A stretch of 64,000 nt of DNA from the NCBI GenBank assembly GCA_043228905.1, contig JBHGNT010000002.1:6138001-6202000 (forward strand), written 5' to 3'. The notes under the pieces are model-generated. The model worked only from the letters and a program-made list of their open reading frames with translations. It was not told the origin of the DNA and searched no databases. The position numbers and the translations under genes were made by a program. This document shows, piece after piece, positions 53,885 through 64,000 of this stretch; position 1 is the stretch's first letter; every line of letters begins with the position of its first letter. Source of the DNA: Azolla caroliniana (lineage: Eukaryota > Polypodiophyta).

Positions 53885-53889
53885 CGCAG
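53885..53889. other. Left TSD of solo LTR (CGCAG)
   Basis: CGCAG is repeated at 54310-54314. Confidence 0.9.
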
Positions 53890-54309
53890 TGTTACCGGCC
53901 GGCAAGGAGTCCAAATTACGGAGTGAAGGAATTAATTAGATATGGTTGTAGATAAGCATAGTGTGGACGGACGGACTGGAAACGGTATGCCGTTCCAGAT
54001 CCGGACGGATCCCGAATAGGTGCGAGAGGCACCGTTTTGTACTACGGGCCGGAAACCTATTTAAAGGCCCGGACCCTATTGTAATGACAGCGGATAATTA
54101 GTAGAGCTTATGTTGTTTATACTTCTGTCTTGATTTCCGTTCTGTAATCACTGTTATATCTTACGCGTGTAATTAACCAAAGCAATCTAATAGTGTAACC
54201 TACGTAAGTCAGTGTAATCGTTGAATCTTAATCCTACGCCGTAATCACCCTTTGGTGAAGTGTCTCCGTGACACCTTGTGTTAGGCCTTGTCCGGCTAAG
54301 AGAGTAACA
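53890..54309 (+). mobile_element. Solo LTR inside Copia F RNase H
   Basis: A 420-bp insertion starting TGTTACCGG and ending GAGTAACA (terminal TGTTAC/GTAACA), flanked by CGCAG. Removing it with one CGCAG restores LGSAA-IAWRS in RNase H. A TATA-like TATTTAAA at 54058-54065 suggests plus orientation. It does not match any other LTR in the window. It has no internal sequence, so it is a solo LTR or a very small TRIM. Confidence 0.88.
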
Positions 54310-54453
54310 CGCAGCACTCCCGAGGGAGAACGTGTATCCGGACGTGGATCGGCGATCGGCGGCGTTGCCAGCCCAATCAGCATCGGTGTAGCCGACTAAC
54401 TGGGCGGCTGCACCGGTCCGATATAGCAATCCCCAGTCCTTAGTGCCGTTGAC
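54310..54453 (-). pseudogene. Copia F RNase H, N-terminal part
   Basis: RYVNGTKDWGLLYRTGAAAQ, LVGYTDADWAGNAADRRST, SGYTFSLGSAA. It includes the first catalytic Asp region (YTDADWAG). It is bounded by the solo LTR on the left and the Copia A' TSD on the right. Confidence 0.9.
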
Positions 54454-54458
54454 ATACC
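54454..54458. other. Left TSD of Copia A' (ATACC)
   Basis: ATACC is repeated at 59879-59883 and rejoins RILRY-VNGTKDW in Copia F. Confidence 0.92.
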
Positions 54459-55109
54459 TGTTGGGATTTCGGTCCCTCCGGATGGGATGTCCGGAGATGA
54501 ATGACGGCAAGCCCGGAGGCTGTTACGGAACCGTAGGATGAAGAGTACCCGGCATGAAGCCGGATGAAGAGTACCCGGTTACGGAGCCGGATGCTGTAGA
54601 CCCCGGCTACGGAGCCGGATGACGAAGACCCGGCTACGGAGCCGGATGATGAATGTACCCGGAGAGAGATCCGGATGCGGGGACATATTTGTGAATATGT
54701 TTGCCAAGGGCCCTTGTGGTTATATTTGTAAATGGCCCGAAAAGTCATATGTGTATAAATATGACTTAGGGCAAACAGTTTAGTTGTTGCTTAATTTTTC
54801 ATGCGAAGTGAGAGCAGCCGAGAGAGAGAAAGAGAGAGAGACGAAGAGGTCGTTGCCTCTGTGTATTGCCGCCGCCTGTGGCGAAGACAGTGAGCTCAAG
54901 GTTGTTGCCTTGTAGCTTCACCAGTGTACATCCCTGTTCATAGTGATAGTTGGAGTTTGAGGACTCCCGTGGTTTTTCCCATTTAGGGTTTTTCCACGTA
55001 AAACATCCAGTGTACCTTTCTCTCTATTGTTTTTCGTGCATTGCAGTATTTCCCGTTTTCTGTGAATCGATCCTGTTCCTCGGTTGTGGCCGAGCACGGA
55101 ATTTCAATA
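54459..55109 (+). repeat. Copia A' 5' LTR
   Basis: 651 bp, TGTTGGGATTTCGG...TTTCAATA. TATA box at 54754-54760. It carries a diverged version of the A-family GTTACGGAGCCGGATGA repeats (about 54518-54650) with irregular units, not the regular 28-bp array of A. Confidence 0.92.
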
Positions 55110-55112
55110 AAG

Positions 55113-55124
55113 TGGTATCAGAGC
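55113..55124 (+). other. Copia A' primer-binding site
   Basis: TGGTATCAGAGC, same position relative to the LTR as in A. Confidence 0.9.
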
Positions 55125-55140
55125 GACGGTAACACAGAAA

Positions 55141-58100
55141 ATGGAAGGCGGCAGCAGCGGGCAGCCGGGAATGATGGTGCTGAATGCGCAGAATTACGCC
55201 GACTGGAAGATCAAGATGGAGGATGTTCTGATTGTTCGGGACCTGTACGAACCGATTGACAGGTCGGAAATACCGAAGGGAGTACTTGAGTCGGAGTGGA
55301 AGCTCCTGAACCGGAAAGCAGTAGCGACGATCCGGCAATATGTCGATGTAAGTGTCCTGCAACATGTGGCGAACGATACGAACGCCTATGAGATGTGGAA
55401 GAAGCTGTCGGGCCTCTATGAGAGGAAGAATGCGTTGAACCGGACCTCCCTGATGAGAAAGATAGTGAACCTCAAGTACCGGGACGGCGAGAGTATGGTG
55501 GAACACGTAAGCACGTTCATGGGATTCGTGAACCAGCTTGCGGCGATCAAGTTCCCGTTGGAGGATGCAATGCAAGCCATCATCCTGATGTGTACATTGC
55601 CGGACAGCTGGGAGAACTTGGTGGTGACTCTCAGCACCTCCTGCACGGAAGACAACTTGTCCCTACAAACGGTAAAGACAAGTATTCTAAATGAAGAAGC
55701 GCGTCGGAGAGATAAAGAACCGGCCTCCGACTCGAAGGCGCTGCTTACCGAATCGGAACGGGGAAGACAATGGAACCGGAGTCCGCAAAGACGGGAGAAG
55801 TCGGGGACCCGGTCGCAGTCAAGAGGAAGGCCCACATGCTTCCACTGTGGGAAGTCGGGGCACTTCCGGAAGAATTGTCGGCATTACCGAAAGGACAACG
55901 GAGCCGACGACACCGATTCGAAGAAGTCACCGGAGAGAAACGGTGCATACCGGGGAGCCACGGACCGGAGAGGTCCGGATCGGCGAGGGCAGGACCGGAA
56001 AGGAACGACGGCACTCGCGGCAAGTGAAGAAGAGATAATGCTCATTACCGAAGAGAGGGAGCTGAACCTTGCCGGTGTAGAGATGACCTGGGTGGTCGAT
56101 TCCGGAGCGTCGTTCCACCTGACCCCGGAGAAGAAATACTTCTCATCCTACACAGCCGGTGAGCATGGCTGTGTCCGGATGGGAAATGAAGGCACATGCC
56201 GGATTGCCGGCATAGGAGACGTGTGGCTGATGACATCAACCGGATGCAAGATGCTGCTGAAGGATGTGCGACACGTTCCGGAGGTCCGATTGAACCTGAT
56301 CTCGGCCGGGAGGCTAGATGATGAAGGCTACACGGGTAGCATCCGGAACGGTGTCATGAAGTTCAGCAAGGGGAGCCTGATAGTGGCTCGGGCCCGGAAG
56401 GTCAACACACTGTACCTGATGAACTCCCGGCTATGTCCGGAAGAGCTGAATGTGGCAGCCGACACTGCCGGTGAGCTGTGGCACAAAAGACTGTGCCACA
56501 TGAGTGAGAAGGGGATGAAGAGGCTTGCAGAAGACAACCTTATTCCAGTGAAGCATGTGCACCTGGAGAAGTGCACCGATTGCCTGGCCGGTAAGCAGAA
56601 CCGAACCTCCTTCCACTCAAGGCCACCGACGAGACGTAGCGCACCATTGGAGTTGGTGCACACCGATGTGTGTCAGGTAGAAACGAAGTCACATGGCGGA
56701 GCCCAGTACTTCGTAACATTCATTGATGATCACAGCCGGAAGCTGTGGACGGCACCGTTGAAGACAAAGGACCAAGTATTGTCCGTCTTCAAAGAACTCC
56801 ACGCGAGAGTGGAAAGGGAATCCGGCAAGAAGCTAAAAGCGATACGAGCGGATAACGGAGGGGAATACCGGGGGCAGTTCCAGGAGTACTGTCGCTCGAA
56901 GGGAATCCGGCTCGAGTTTACTGTGCCGAAAACGCCGGAACTGAACGGGCTGGCCGAGAGGATGAACCGGACCATAATGGAGAGGGTCCGGAGTATGCTA
57001 GCGCATGCGAAACTACCCAAGGGATTTTGGGCTGAGGCAATGTCGACGGCGACGTATGTGATAAATAGATCACCCTCAGTACCTTTGGACGGAGACACGC
57101 CGCAGAAAGTGTGGACCGGTAAGGAAGTGTCCTACCGGCATCTGAAGGTGTTCGGGTGTCTCACATACGTGCATGTGGCAAAGGACCGGAGAGGAAAGTT
57201 AGATCCAAAGACCCGGCCATGCATATTCCTCGGTTACGGCGATGACGAGTTCGGCTACCGAGTATGGGACCCGGTCGACAAGAAGATATTCAGGAGTCGA
57301 GATATCATCTTCAAGGAGGACAAGACGCTCGCCGACTGGGAGTCGGAGAAGAAGATGAAGAGCTCCAAGTCGACCGGTGAGGATAAACTCTACGAGGAGC
57401 AGTCCCGACCGGCAAGGGACCGGTTAACACTCGAAGACCCGGCCGAAGACGGTGAAGAAACAGAACCGGCCGAAGAAGATGAAAATGATACCGGAACCGG
57501 CCCCGATCCCGAAATGGATTCGGATGAAGAAGAAGAATCGGAAGAACCGGTTACCGAAGCTCCCGAACGGAGATATCCTCTAAGAGAGAGAAGGGCCCCC
57601 CGGAGATTTCCGGAACCAGAGCACGTGCTGCTAACCGACGAGGGGGAGCCGGAGAGCTTTGAAGAAGCAAAGCACGACACCCAGAGCCGCAGGTGGTTAA
57701 GTGCCATGCAGGAGGAGATGGATTCCCTGCATGAGAACCACACATATGAACTTGTGGAGCTGCCGAAAGGAAAGCGGGCACTTCGAAACAAGTGGGTGTT
57801 CAAGCTGAAACCGGGAGATGCCGGAAACCCCCAGAGATACAAAGCCAGGATCGTGGTGAAGGGGTTCCAGCAGAAGAAGGGCGTCGACTTCGACGAGATA
57901 TTTGCCCCGGTAGTGAAGATGACCTCTATCCGGACGGTGCTGAGCATAGCGGCAAGCATGGACCTCGAGGTAGAACAGATGGACGTGAAGACGGCATTCC
58001 TTCACGGTGACCTCGAAGAAGAGATCTACATGCAGCAACCGGAAGGATTCGAGAAGAAAGGGAAGGAGCACCTGGTATGCCGGTTGAAGAAGAGCCTTTA

Positions 58101-59217
58101 CGGACTGAAGCAGGCTCCCCGGCAATGGTACCGGAAGTTCGACTCCTTCATGACCGACGAAGGGTACCTCAAAACGCAGTCCGACGATTGCGTGTTTGTG
58201 AAGAAGTTCGAAGGAGGAGACTCTCTAATACTCCTCCTGTACGTGGACGACATGTTGATCGTCGGACGGGACTAGGTCAAGATACGGATGCTGAAGAAGG
58301 CTCTTCACCGAACCTTCTCAATGAAGGACCTGGGTCCGGCGAGGCAAATACTAGGGATGCACATCATCCGGAACCGGAAGAAGAAGCAGTTGTGGCTGTC
58401 ACAGGAGAAGTACGTGACGAAGGTGCTTCACCGGTTCAACATGTCGGAAGCAAGACCGGTCGGGTCAACCCTACCGGCAAACTGCAAGCTGTCCAGCAAG
58501 CAAAGTCCCAAGACAAAGGCTGAAAAGGAGGATATGATGAAAGTGCCGTATGCCTCAGCCGTCGGGAGCTTGATGTACGCCATGGTGTGTACGAGACCGG
58601 ACATCGGATATGCAGTCGGAGTGGTGAGCCGGTACATGAGCAATCCCGGCAAAGAGCATTGGAACGCGGCCAAGTGGATACTCCGATACCTGAAGGGCAC
58701 GGCAAACGTGTGCCTCCGATTCGGCTCCGGTAAGCCCGAACTCGACGGCTTCACCGATTCGGATATGTCGGCTGATGCAGATACCAGCCGGTCCACATCA
58801 GGGTATGTGATGACGTATGCAGGGGGAGCCGTTTCGTGGCAGTCGAGGCTGCAGAAGACGGTTGCGTTGTCAACCACGGAGGCGGAGTACATGGCGGCTG
58901 TTGAAGCCGGCAAGGAAATAATATGGATGAAGGACTTCATTAGAGAGCTTGGTATCCAGCAGGAGGAGTACCGACTCTACTGCGACAGTCAGAGTGCCAT
59001 CCACCTTGCGAAGAACGCGGCCTATCACTCCCGGACGAAGCACATCCAGCGAAGATATCACTGGATCCGGGAAAGGATAGAAGACAAGGAGTTCGTGCTG
59101 ACGAAGATCCACACGGACGAGAACGGGTCGGATATGCTGACCAAGGTGCTCACACCCGACAAGCTGGAAGCATGCCGGAAGAGGATCGGATTGGAGAGAC
59201 ATCCCATGCCGAAGTGA
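55141..59217 (+). pseudogene. Copia A' gag-pol polyprotein with a single nonsense codon
   Basis: A frame of 1358 residues starting MEGGSSGQPGMMVLNAQNYA. The only break is TAG at 58273-58275 in VGRD-VKIR, just after the RT catalytic YVDDMLIVGRD; Copia A has CAG there. It keeps zinc knuckle CFHCGKSGHFRKNC, protease DSGASFHLTP, integrase HTDVC/DNGGEY/NGLAERMN, RVT_2 and RNase H (DSDMSADADTSRSTSGY, TTEAEYMAAVEAG). Truncation at this TAG would yield Gag through most of RT without RNase H. It is the best reference for the family in this window. Confidence 0.95.
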
Positions 59218-59227
59218 AGGGGGAGTT

Positions 59228-59878
59228 TGTTGGGATTTCGGTCCCTCCGGATGGGATGTCCGGAGATGAATGACGGCAAGCCCGGAGGCTGTTACGGAAC
59301 CGTAGGATGAAGAGTACCCGGCATGAAGCCGGATGAAGAGTACCCGGTTACGGAGCCGGATGCTGTAGACCCCGGCTACGGAGCCGGATGACGAAGACCC
59401 GGCTACGGAGCCGGATGATGAATGTACCCGGAGAGAGATCCGGATGCGGGGACATATTTGTGAATATGTTTGCCAAGGGCCCTTGTGGTTATATTTGTAA
59501 ATGGCCCGAAAAGTCATATGTGTATAAATATGACTTAGGGCAAACAGTTTAGTTGTTGCTTAATTTTTCATGCGAAGTGAGAGCAGCCGAGAGAGAGAAA
59601 GAGAGAGAGACGAAGAGGTCGTTGCCTCTGTGTATTGCCGCCGCCTGTGGCGAAGACAGTGAGCTCAAGGTTGTTGCCTTGTAGCTTCACCAGTGTACAT
59701 CCCTGTTCATAGTGATAGTTGGAGTTTGAGGACTCCCGTGGTTTTTCCCATTTAGGGTTTTTCCACGTAAAACATCCAGTGTACCTTTCTCTCTATTGTT
59801 TTTCGTGCATTGCAGTATTTCCCGTTTTCTGTGAATCGATCCTGTTCCTCGGTTGTGGCCGAGCACGGAATTTCAATA
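59228..59878 (+). repeat. Copia A' 3' LTR
   Basis: 651 bp, apparently identical to the 5' LTR. Preceded by PPT GAAGGGGGAGTT (59216-59227) and followed by ATACC. Confidence 0.92.
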
Positions 59879-59883
59879 ATACC

Positions 59884-61030
59884 GAAGTATGCGTTGCGCA
59901 CACTGAAGGTGCTCCTCGGTAGGTCGCGCCATGAACTGACTGATCACTCCGACCGGATAACTGAGGTCAGGTCGGGTGATGGTCAAGTATATGAGGCTTC
60001 CAACAATTTGTCGAAACCTCGTCGGGTCGCATACCTTTCCCGTATCGGGACGAAGCTTGACGGTTCTGTCCAGGGGAGTCGAGACGGACTTACAGTCGGC
60101 CATCCCAAATTTGAAGAGCATACTCAGCACGTAATGACGTTGGCTGATCAATATGCCTTCGGGGGTACGGATCACTTCGATCCCGAGGAAGTAATGAAGG
60201 TCCCCCAGATCCTTCATGTCGAACGATGCCGCAAGCTAGAGCTTCACGCGGTCGATTTCACCTAGGTCGGTGCCGGTGATGACCAAGTCATCAACATATA
60301 GTAAAATACTAACCGGTCTGAGTCGACCTTTCCAGATGAACAGGGAAGAGTCTGATTTTGACGTGACGAAGCCCATCCAACGCAGTTGTTGCGTGATCTT
60401 CGCGTTCCAGGCACGCGGGGCTTGCTTCAGTCCGTAAAGGGACTTCTTCAGTCGGCATACTGCCGAGGAGTTCGTTCCGGAGTGAAAACCGGGGGGTTGT
60501 ACCATGTACACTTGTTCCTCAAGGTCACCTTGTAGGAACGCATTCTTTACATCCATCTGATGTAAGTGCCACCCCTTCACCGCAACTACTGCGAGCAAAA
60601 CACGGACGGTCGTCATTTTCGCGACCGGCGCAAACGTCTCATCGTAGTCGATGCCGTGTTTCTGTGCATAGCCCTTTGCCACTAGCCGAGCCTTGTACCG
60701 GTTGACCGAGCCATCAGTGTTGTACTTGACCTTGTACACCCACCTACACCCGATCAGTTTAACCCCTTTTGGTGCGTCAACCAGGTCCCAGGTCTCATTC
60801 TCCGCCAATGCGTGCATCTCTTCCTCCATCGCGGCACGCCAATTCGCGTCTTTAGCCGCTTCTACGTAGCTCTCCGGCTCACGCACTTCCGCTACACGGG
60901 TCATGTACGCATAATGATGCGCCATGTACTCGTTGTATCCGAACCGCAAAACAAGATTCTTCTGGCGGGTAGATCGGCGTAATCTCACATTAGCCGATGT
61001 CGAGGCCTTCTCGGTCGACGCGGACTTCAC
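59884..61030 (-). pseudogene. Copia F reverse transcriptase (RVT_2)
   Basis: RVT_2 in one minus-strand frame: [78 protein letters not shown] and [18 protein letters not shown] stop follows IDRVKL near 60236, then the same frame resumes as MKDLGDLHYFLGIEVIRTPE down to RILRY, where Copia A' inserted. The catalytic YVDD is intact. Confidence 0.92.
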
Positions 61031-62107
61031 TTTTAAAGACCCGTCACCGGTTCCCTCGGAGTCGGACTCGCGTCAGTCTGACTCGTTCTTATCCGTGCCG
61101 GAATCCGACACCTTCTTCTTCCCTTTCTCTTTGCGCATAAGCCGTCTCCTCGGCTTCCTGCGCGGGGAATGCACGGCCAAGTTTCCACTACTAGCCGGCT
61201 CTTCATCAGACTGGTCGTACCGACTCAGTCGTCCAATTGGTCCACTTAAACAGAGTGAAATCAGACTCTCTTCGCGGGTCTCGATTTCGGGCTCATCCAG
61301 AGGCATCTCAGCCTCGTTGACCTCATCGTCAGAGCTCGGATTGGAGTCGGGGTTTGGAGTCGGGGGCTGGTACCAAGACGCGGACTCGTCAAACACAACG
61401 TCGCGGCTAACACGCGCTTGTTTGGTGCGAGGGTTATAGCACTTATAACCCTTTTGCTTGTCCGAGTAACTGACCAAGATGCATTTCTCGGCCTTTGCGT
61501 CCAACTTCCTCCTTTTCTCCTTCGGTACATGCACATACGCAATGCTACCGAACACCCTCAAGTGTCGCAAGTTCGACTTCGTTCCGAAATATAGCTCGTG
61601 CGCCGACACTTTGTCTCTGATCTGGTTCTGGATGTATACCACGGTCCTTACCGCCTCGGCCCAGTAGAACTTGGGCAAGCTCTTCTCCTCCAGCATTGCC
61701 CGTGCCGCTTCCACAACTGACCGATTCTTCCTCTCGGCCACGCCGTTCTGCTCAGGCGTGTATCTACAACTGAATTCGCGAAGAATTCCCATTTATTGTA
61801 GATAACCGTTGAATTGACCAGAAAAGTACTCTTTCCCGCCATCCGACCGCATGCACTTGATCTTTCGTCCCGTTTCCGTTTCCACAAACCCTTTGAGGTC
61901 CCGGAAACAGTCGAAGACTTTGCTCTTCCTCTCAATGAGGTAGATCCACGTGTGCCGCGTGTGGTCGTCGATGAAGGAGACGAAATATCGACTCCCGCCA
62001 AGACTAACGTTTTGTGCCGGCCCCCATACATCGGAGTGTATAAGGTCGAGCTTGTTCCAGCTCCGGTTTCGCTCGTTGGGAAAAGGAAGTCAGTGTTGCT
62101 TCCCGAG
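61031..62107 (-). pseudogene. Copia F integrase and linker
   Basis: Integrase core: LDLIHSDVWGPAQNVSLGGS, YFVSFIDDHTRHTW, MRSDGGKEYFSGQF, then a stop near QWMG-like sequence at about 61795. FSCRYTPEQNGVAERKNRS (catalytic Glu region) and VHVPKEKRRKLDAKAEKCIL follow. An acidic linker (NPSSDDEVNEAEMPLDEPEI) leads to the RT. Frame changes occur near 61800 and 61073. Confidence 0.9.
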
Positions 62108-62956
62108 CTAGCAGGCTTCACAAATTTGTGCCTTTCGGCCACTAAATTTGGGCAATCCGAACACTACCTGTTTCGATTGCAGATCTTGAAGCCGTTGGTA
62201 GTTGACGTGGCCTATCCGCTTGTGCCAAAAGTCGATGTCCGACTCGGCTTTTTGTCCCTTCGCGAACATTGCGGTGCCGCCGTCAGTGGAATCGAGGATG
62301 AACATCCTCCCGTCTCTGCGCCCTTGCGCAATCACACGGCCTTCTTCCTCAATGAAGCACCTGAGGTGTGTAAACCGAACCTCCGTCCCTTGGTCGACGA
62401 TCTGTCCGACCGAGACCAAGTTCTTCGTGATTGTCGGAACGTGCAACACGTTCATGAGTTTCCCTTTCTGCCCGACGTGGCTAAGGGGAACTTCTCCGAC
62501 ATTCGCGATCGGATGCGGAGTGTCGTCTCCAGTTGCGACTACTCCAGGTTGTATCGGTTTTTCAAGGTACGAGAACCACTCCTTATGGCTCGTCATGTGG
62601 TTTGACGCGCCGGAGTCTACATACCACACCTCGTCCGATCTCGGGGTGGTCCGTTTCATTGAGTTTGCTTCGTGTCTCGTCACGAAGGCAGACCCTTCTC
62701 CAGCTCTCCCGGAGTCTTCGGCATAGTGCGATCACTGCCGATTTCCCTTGTCGGTATGTCCAGAGCCGTTTCCAGAACCGGTTCTCTCCGAATCGGCGCG
62801 CTTCTTCCAGCACTCACTTTCCCTGTGGCCTTTCTTGCCACAGTACCAGCACTCCGCGATGGCCTTCCCTTGCCGGTTCTCATCGCTTCGACTCCCCTTG
62901 TTTCCGGAGGGTCCAGAGTTGCTGTCGGCATCACTTAGGTGCCTTCTTCCTTGATC
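62108..62956 (-). pseudogene. Copia F zinc knuckle, protease and GAG-pre-integrase
   Basis: Knuckle CWYCGKKGHRESEC (about 62810-62860), then protease EVWYVDSGASNHMTSHKEWF, ATGDDTPHPIANVGEVPLSH, VLHVPTITKNLVSVGQIV, RMFILDSTDGGTAMFAKGQK, and pre-integrase WHKRIGHVNYQRLQDLQSK ending CEAC. The 62683-62108 part is one open stretch. Confidence 0.9.
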
Positions 62957-63635
62957 TCATCGTCCGCCTCCATTGCGCACTGACTCGCCTCGTCCTCCAC
63001 GTCCACGGGGCCTATCTCCCTCCGTGTACAGCATTCTGTTGTCAGTGGGCGTGCTTGTAGACGCACCCACGTGGTTCTCCTCTACCAGGAGCATTGACTG
63101 TAAGTCGAAAAAGGACGGCATATTCTCCCGGGTACACACAGCCGTTCAGAACACTCCGAACTTCGACGCCAAACCTCCGAGACAGATCTGGACCATCTCG
63201 CTCTCCTCGATGTTCACCTCTATGGAGGCGAGGGAGTCGCAGATATCCTTGATCTTCGAGGTATAGTCCGCCACCGACAAGTCGCGTTGTCGTAGGTTGC
63301 TCAACTCCTGTCGGAGTTGAAGCTTCCTGGTTGTGGTGCTCGCGGCGAAAATCTTCTTCAGATTTTCCCACGCACCCTTCGGCGTCTTTGCATCCCGAAC
63401 ATAGCTCAATAGTTGTTCGCCCACACACGACGCGAAGCAGTATAATACCCTGCTCGCTGATTGCTCCCACGACGGGAAGTCTCTATGTGTCAATTCGGGC
63501 CGCGTCATTAGCTCCTTCAACATAACTCCAGTAGCCGTGTCCGAGCAGGTACTGGTGCATCTTGTAGGACCAAGACGCGTAGTTGGTTCTGTCGAGCTTC
63601 TCTGTTGGAAGCGAGCTCGCCATGCCTCTATCCAT
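62957..63635 (-). pseudogene. Copia F gag
   Basis: ATG at 63633-63635 (MDRGMASSLPTEKLDRTNYA) begins gag about 60 bp after the PBS. A frameshift near 63525 (DAARID) moves to the frame encoding REL/RDFPSWEQSASRVLYC, AWENLKKIFAASTTTRKLQL and MVQICLGGLASKFGVF. TGA at 63146-63148 follows (family context FRTAVCTREN suggests CGA to TGA), then MPSFFDLQSMLLVEENHVGA. Confidence 0.9.
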
Positions 63636-63695
63636 CGTTCTTCTTGTTCTTCTTCGTCAAGCTATGTCGGCTGCAGAGAGGTTCTCAACCCTCGC

Positions 63696-63707
63696 GCTCT
63701 GATACCA
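63696..63707 (-). other. Copia F primer-binding site
   Basis: Minus strand TGGTATCAGAGC directly after the LTR. Confidence 0.9.
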
Positions 63708-63802
63708 TGTAAAAAGTAGCGTGCGGAAGCAAGTATGAAGACCGAACAGAAGGAAGAAAACGCAGGTTTAATGGAGAGCTTGAGCTTACGCAGTATACGC
63801 GG

Positions 63803-63834
<32 letters not shown>

Positions 63835-64000
63835 ACACAAGAACTATATTCAACAAAAAATACTCAATCTCTATTCACCACGCTATACATATGTGTGTTC
63901 AATGAACACTTTTATAGAAGTCCTAGAAGGACTGACCGAAGTACTAACAGTACTTCAATGCTCATTAAGAGCTCCTACACTAACTCCCAAATATATTCCT
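63708..64000 (-). repeat. Copia F 5' LTR, cut by window end
   Basis: It matches 52509-52801 with only a few differences (for example a shorter GA tract and ACTAACAGT for ACTGACAGT), so F is fairly young. The remaining ~156 bp lie outside the window. Confidence 0.92.

Larger units (their letters stand above)
54459..59878 (+). mobile_element. Copia A': second full-length copy of the A family
   Basis: A 5420-bp element with two 651-bp LTRs (54459-55109 and 59228-59878), PBS 55113-55124, polyprotein 55141-59217 and PPT. The LTRs look identical by eye, so the insertion is very recent. The LTR ends TTTCAATA instead of TTCCGACA in A, giving TG...TA ends. The polyprotein has one premature stop. Confidence 0.95.
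52509..64000 (-). mobile_element. Copia F: minus-strand copia, cut by window end
   Basis: 3' LTR 52509-52957 and 5' LTR from 63708 to beyond 64000, PBS 63696-63707, and coding from 63635 down to 52952. It is interrupted by Copia A' (54459-59878) and a solo LTR (53890-54309). Gag, protease, integrase, RT and RNase H are all recognisable, with frameshifts and stops. LTR start TGTTGAGAGACAAGCTCAAC on the minus strand is close to Copia G. Confidence 0.92.

Overview
The window is a stretch of land-plant nuclear heterochromatin made almost wholly of retrotransposons. The plant origin is inferred from Ty1/copia elements with UBN2-type gag, CX2CX4HX4C zinc knuckles and initiator-Met tRNA primer sites, chromodomain Ty3/gypsy elements, 5-bp target-site duplications (TSDs) and a plant-type LINE. 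I see no host gene, rRNA gene, functional tRNA gene or CRISPR array, and the species cannot be named from this sequence. Element names used below (A, A', B, D, E1, F, G, H, I, J, K, L, M, N, O, LINE) are local labels.

Region 1-40.5 kb is a nest whose junctions can be read to the base. An old minus-strand copia (D) was split by chromovirus O (2350-39672, TSD GTCCT). O was then hit three times: by copia A (5077-10589, TSD TTGGA), copia B (10781-16253, TSD GGCAT) and copia G (16530-37283, TSD TCATT). G lost its RT half around an inserted LINE (about 19105-22800), and its 3' LTR was split by minus-strand gypsy H (22949-37256, TSD ACGC). H was split in its pol gene by chromovirus I (26554-33608, TSD TGATG). 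Removing each insert plus one TSD rejoins the older reading frame, so this is five layers of insertion. The left end (1-1340) is a truncated copia K abutting D.

Element I is the most unusual object. Its gag-pol ORF is open end to end and it has a PBS, a PPT and a clean TSD, but its two 465-bp LTRs are inverted with respect to each other instead of direct. Its 1.7-kb leader holds five GAGGT..ACCTC hairpins at about 56-bp spacing plus several perfect palindromes.

Region 40.5-46.6 kb is a mosaic of broken copia fragments (E1, L, M, N). Region 46661-52028 is J, a non-autonomous LTR element with an H-like gag remnant, an H-like primer site, a 4-bp TSD and an internal family of degenerate dispersed repeats. 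A tandem-repeat patch follows (52033-52508).

Region 52509-64000 is minus-strand copia F, cut by the window end. It carries a solo LTR (53890-54309, TSD CGCAG) and a full-length second copy of the A family, A' (54459-59878, TSD ATACC). F has a long charged tail after RNase H.

Most coding copies carry stops or frameshifts. Direct comparison of A with A' shows that all three of their premature stops are C-to-T changes in CG or CHG context, as expected for methylated, silenced plant DNA. The ORFs that remain open are I gag-pol, H gag and the LINE endonuclease-RT frame.
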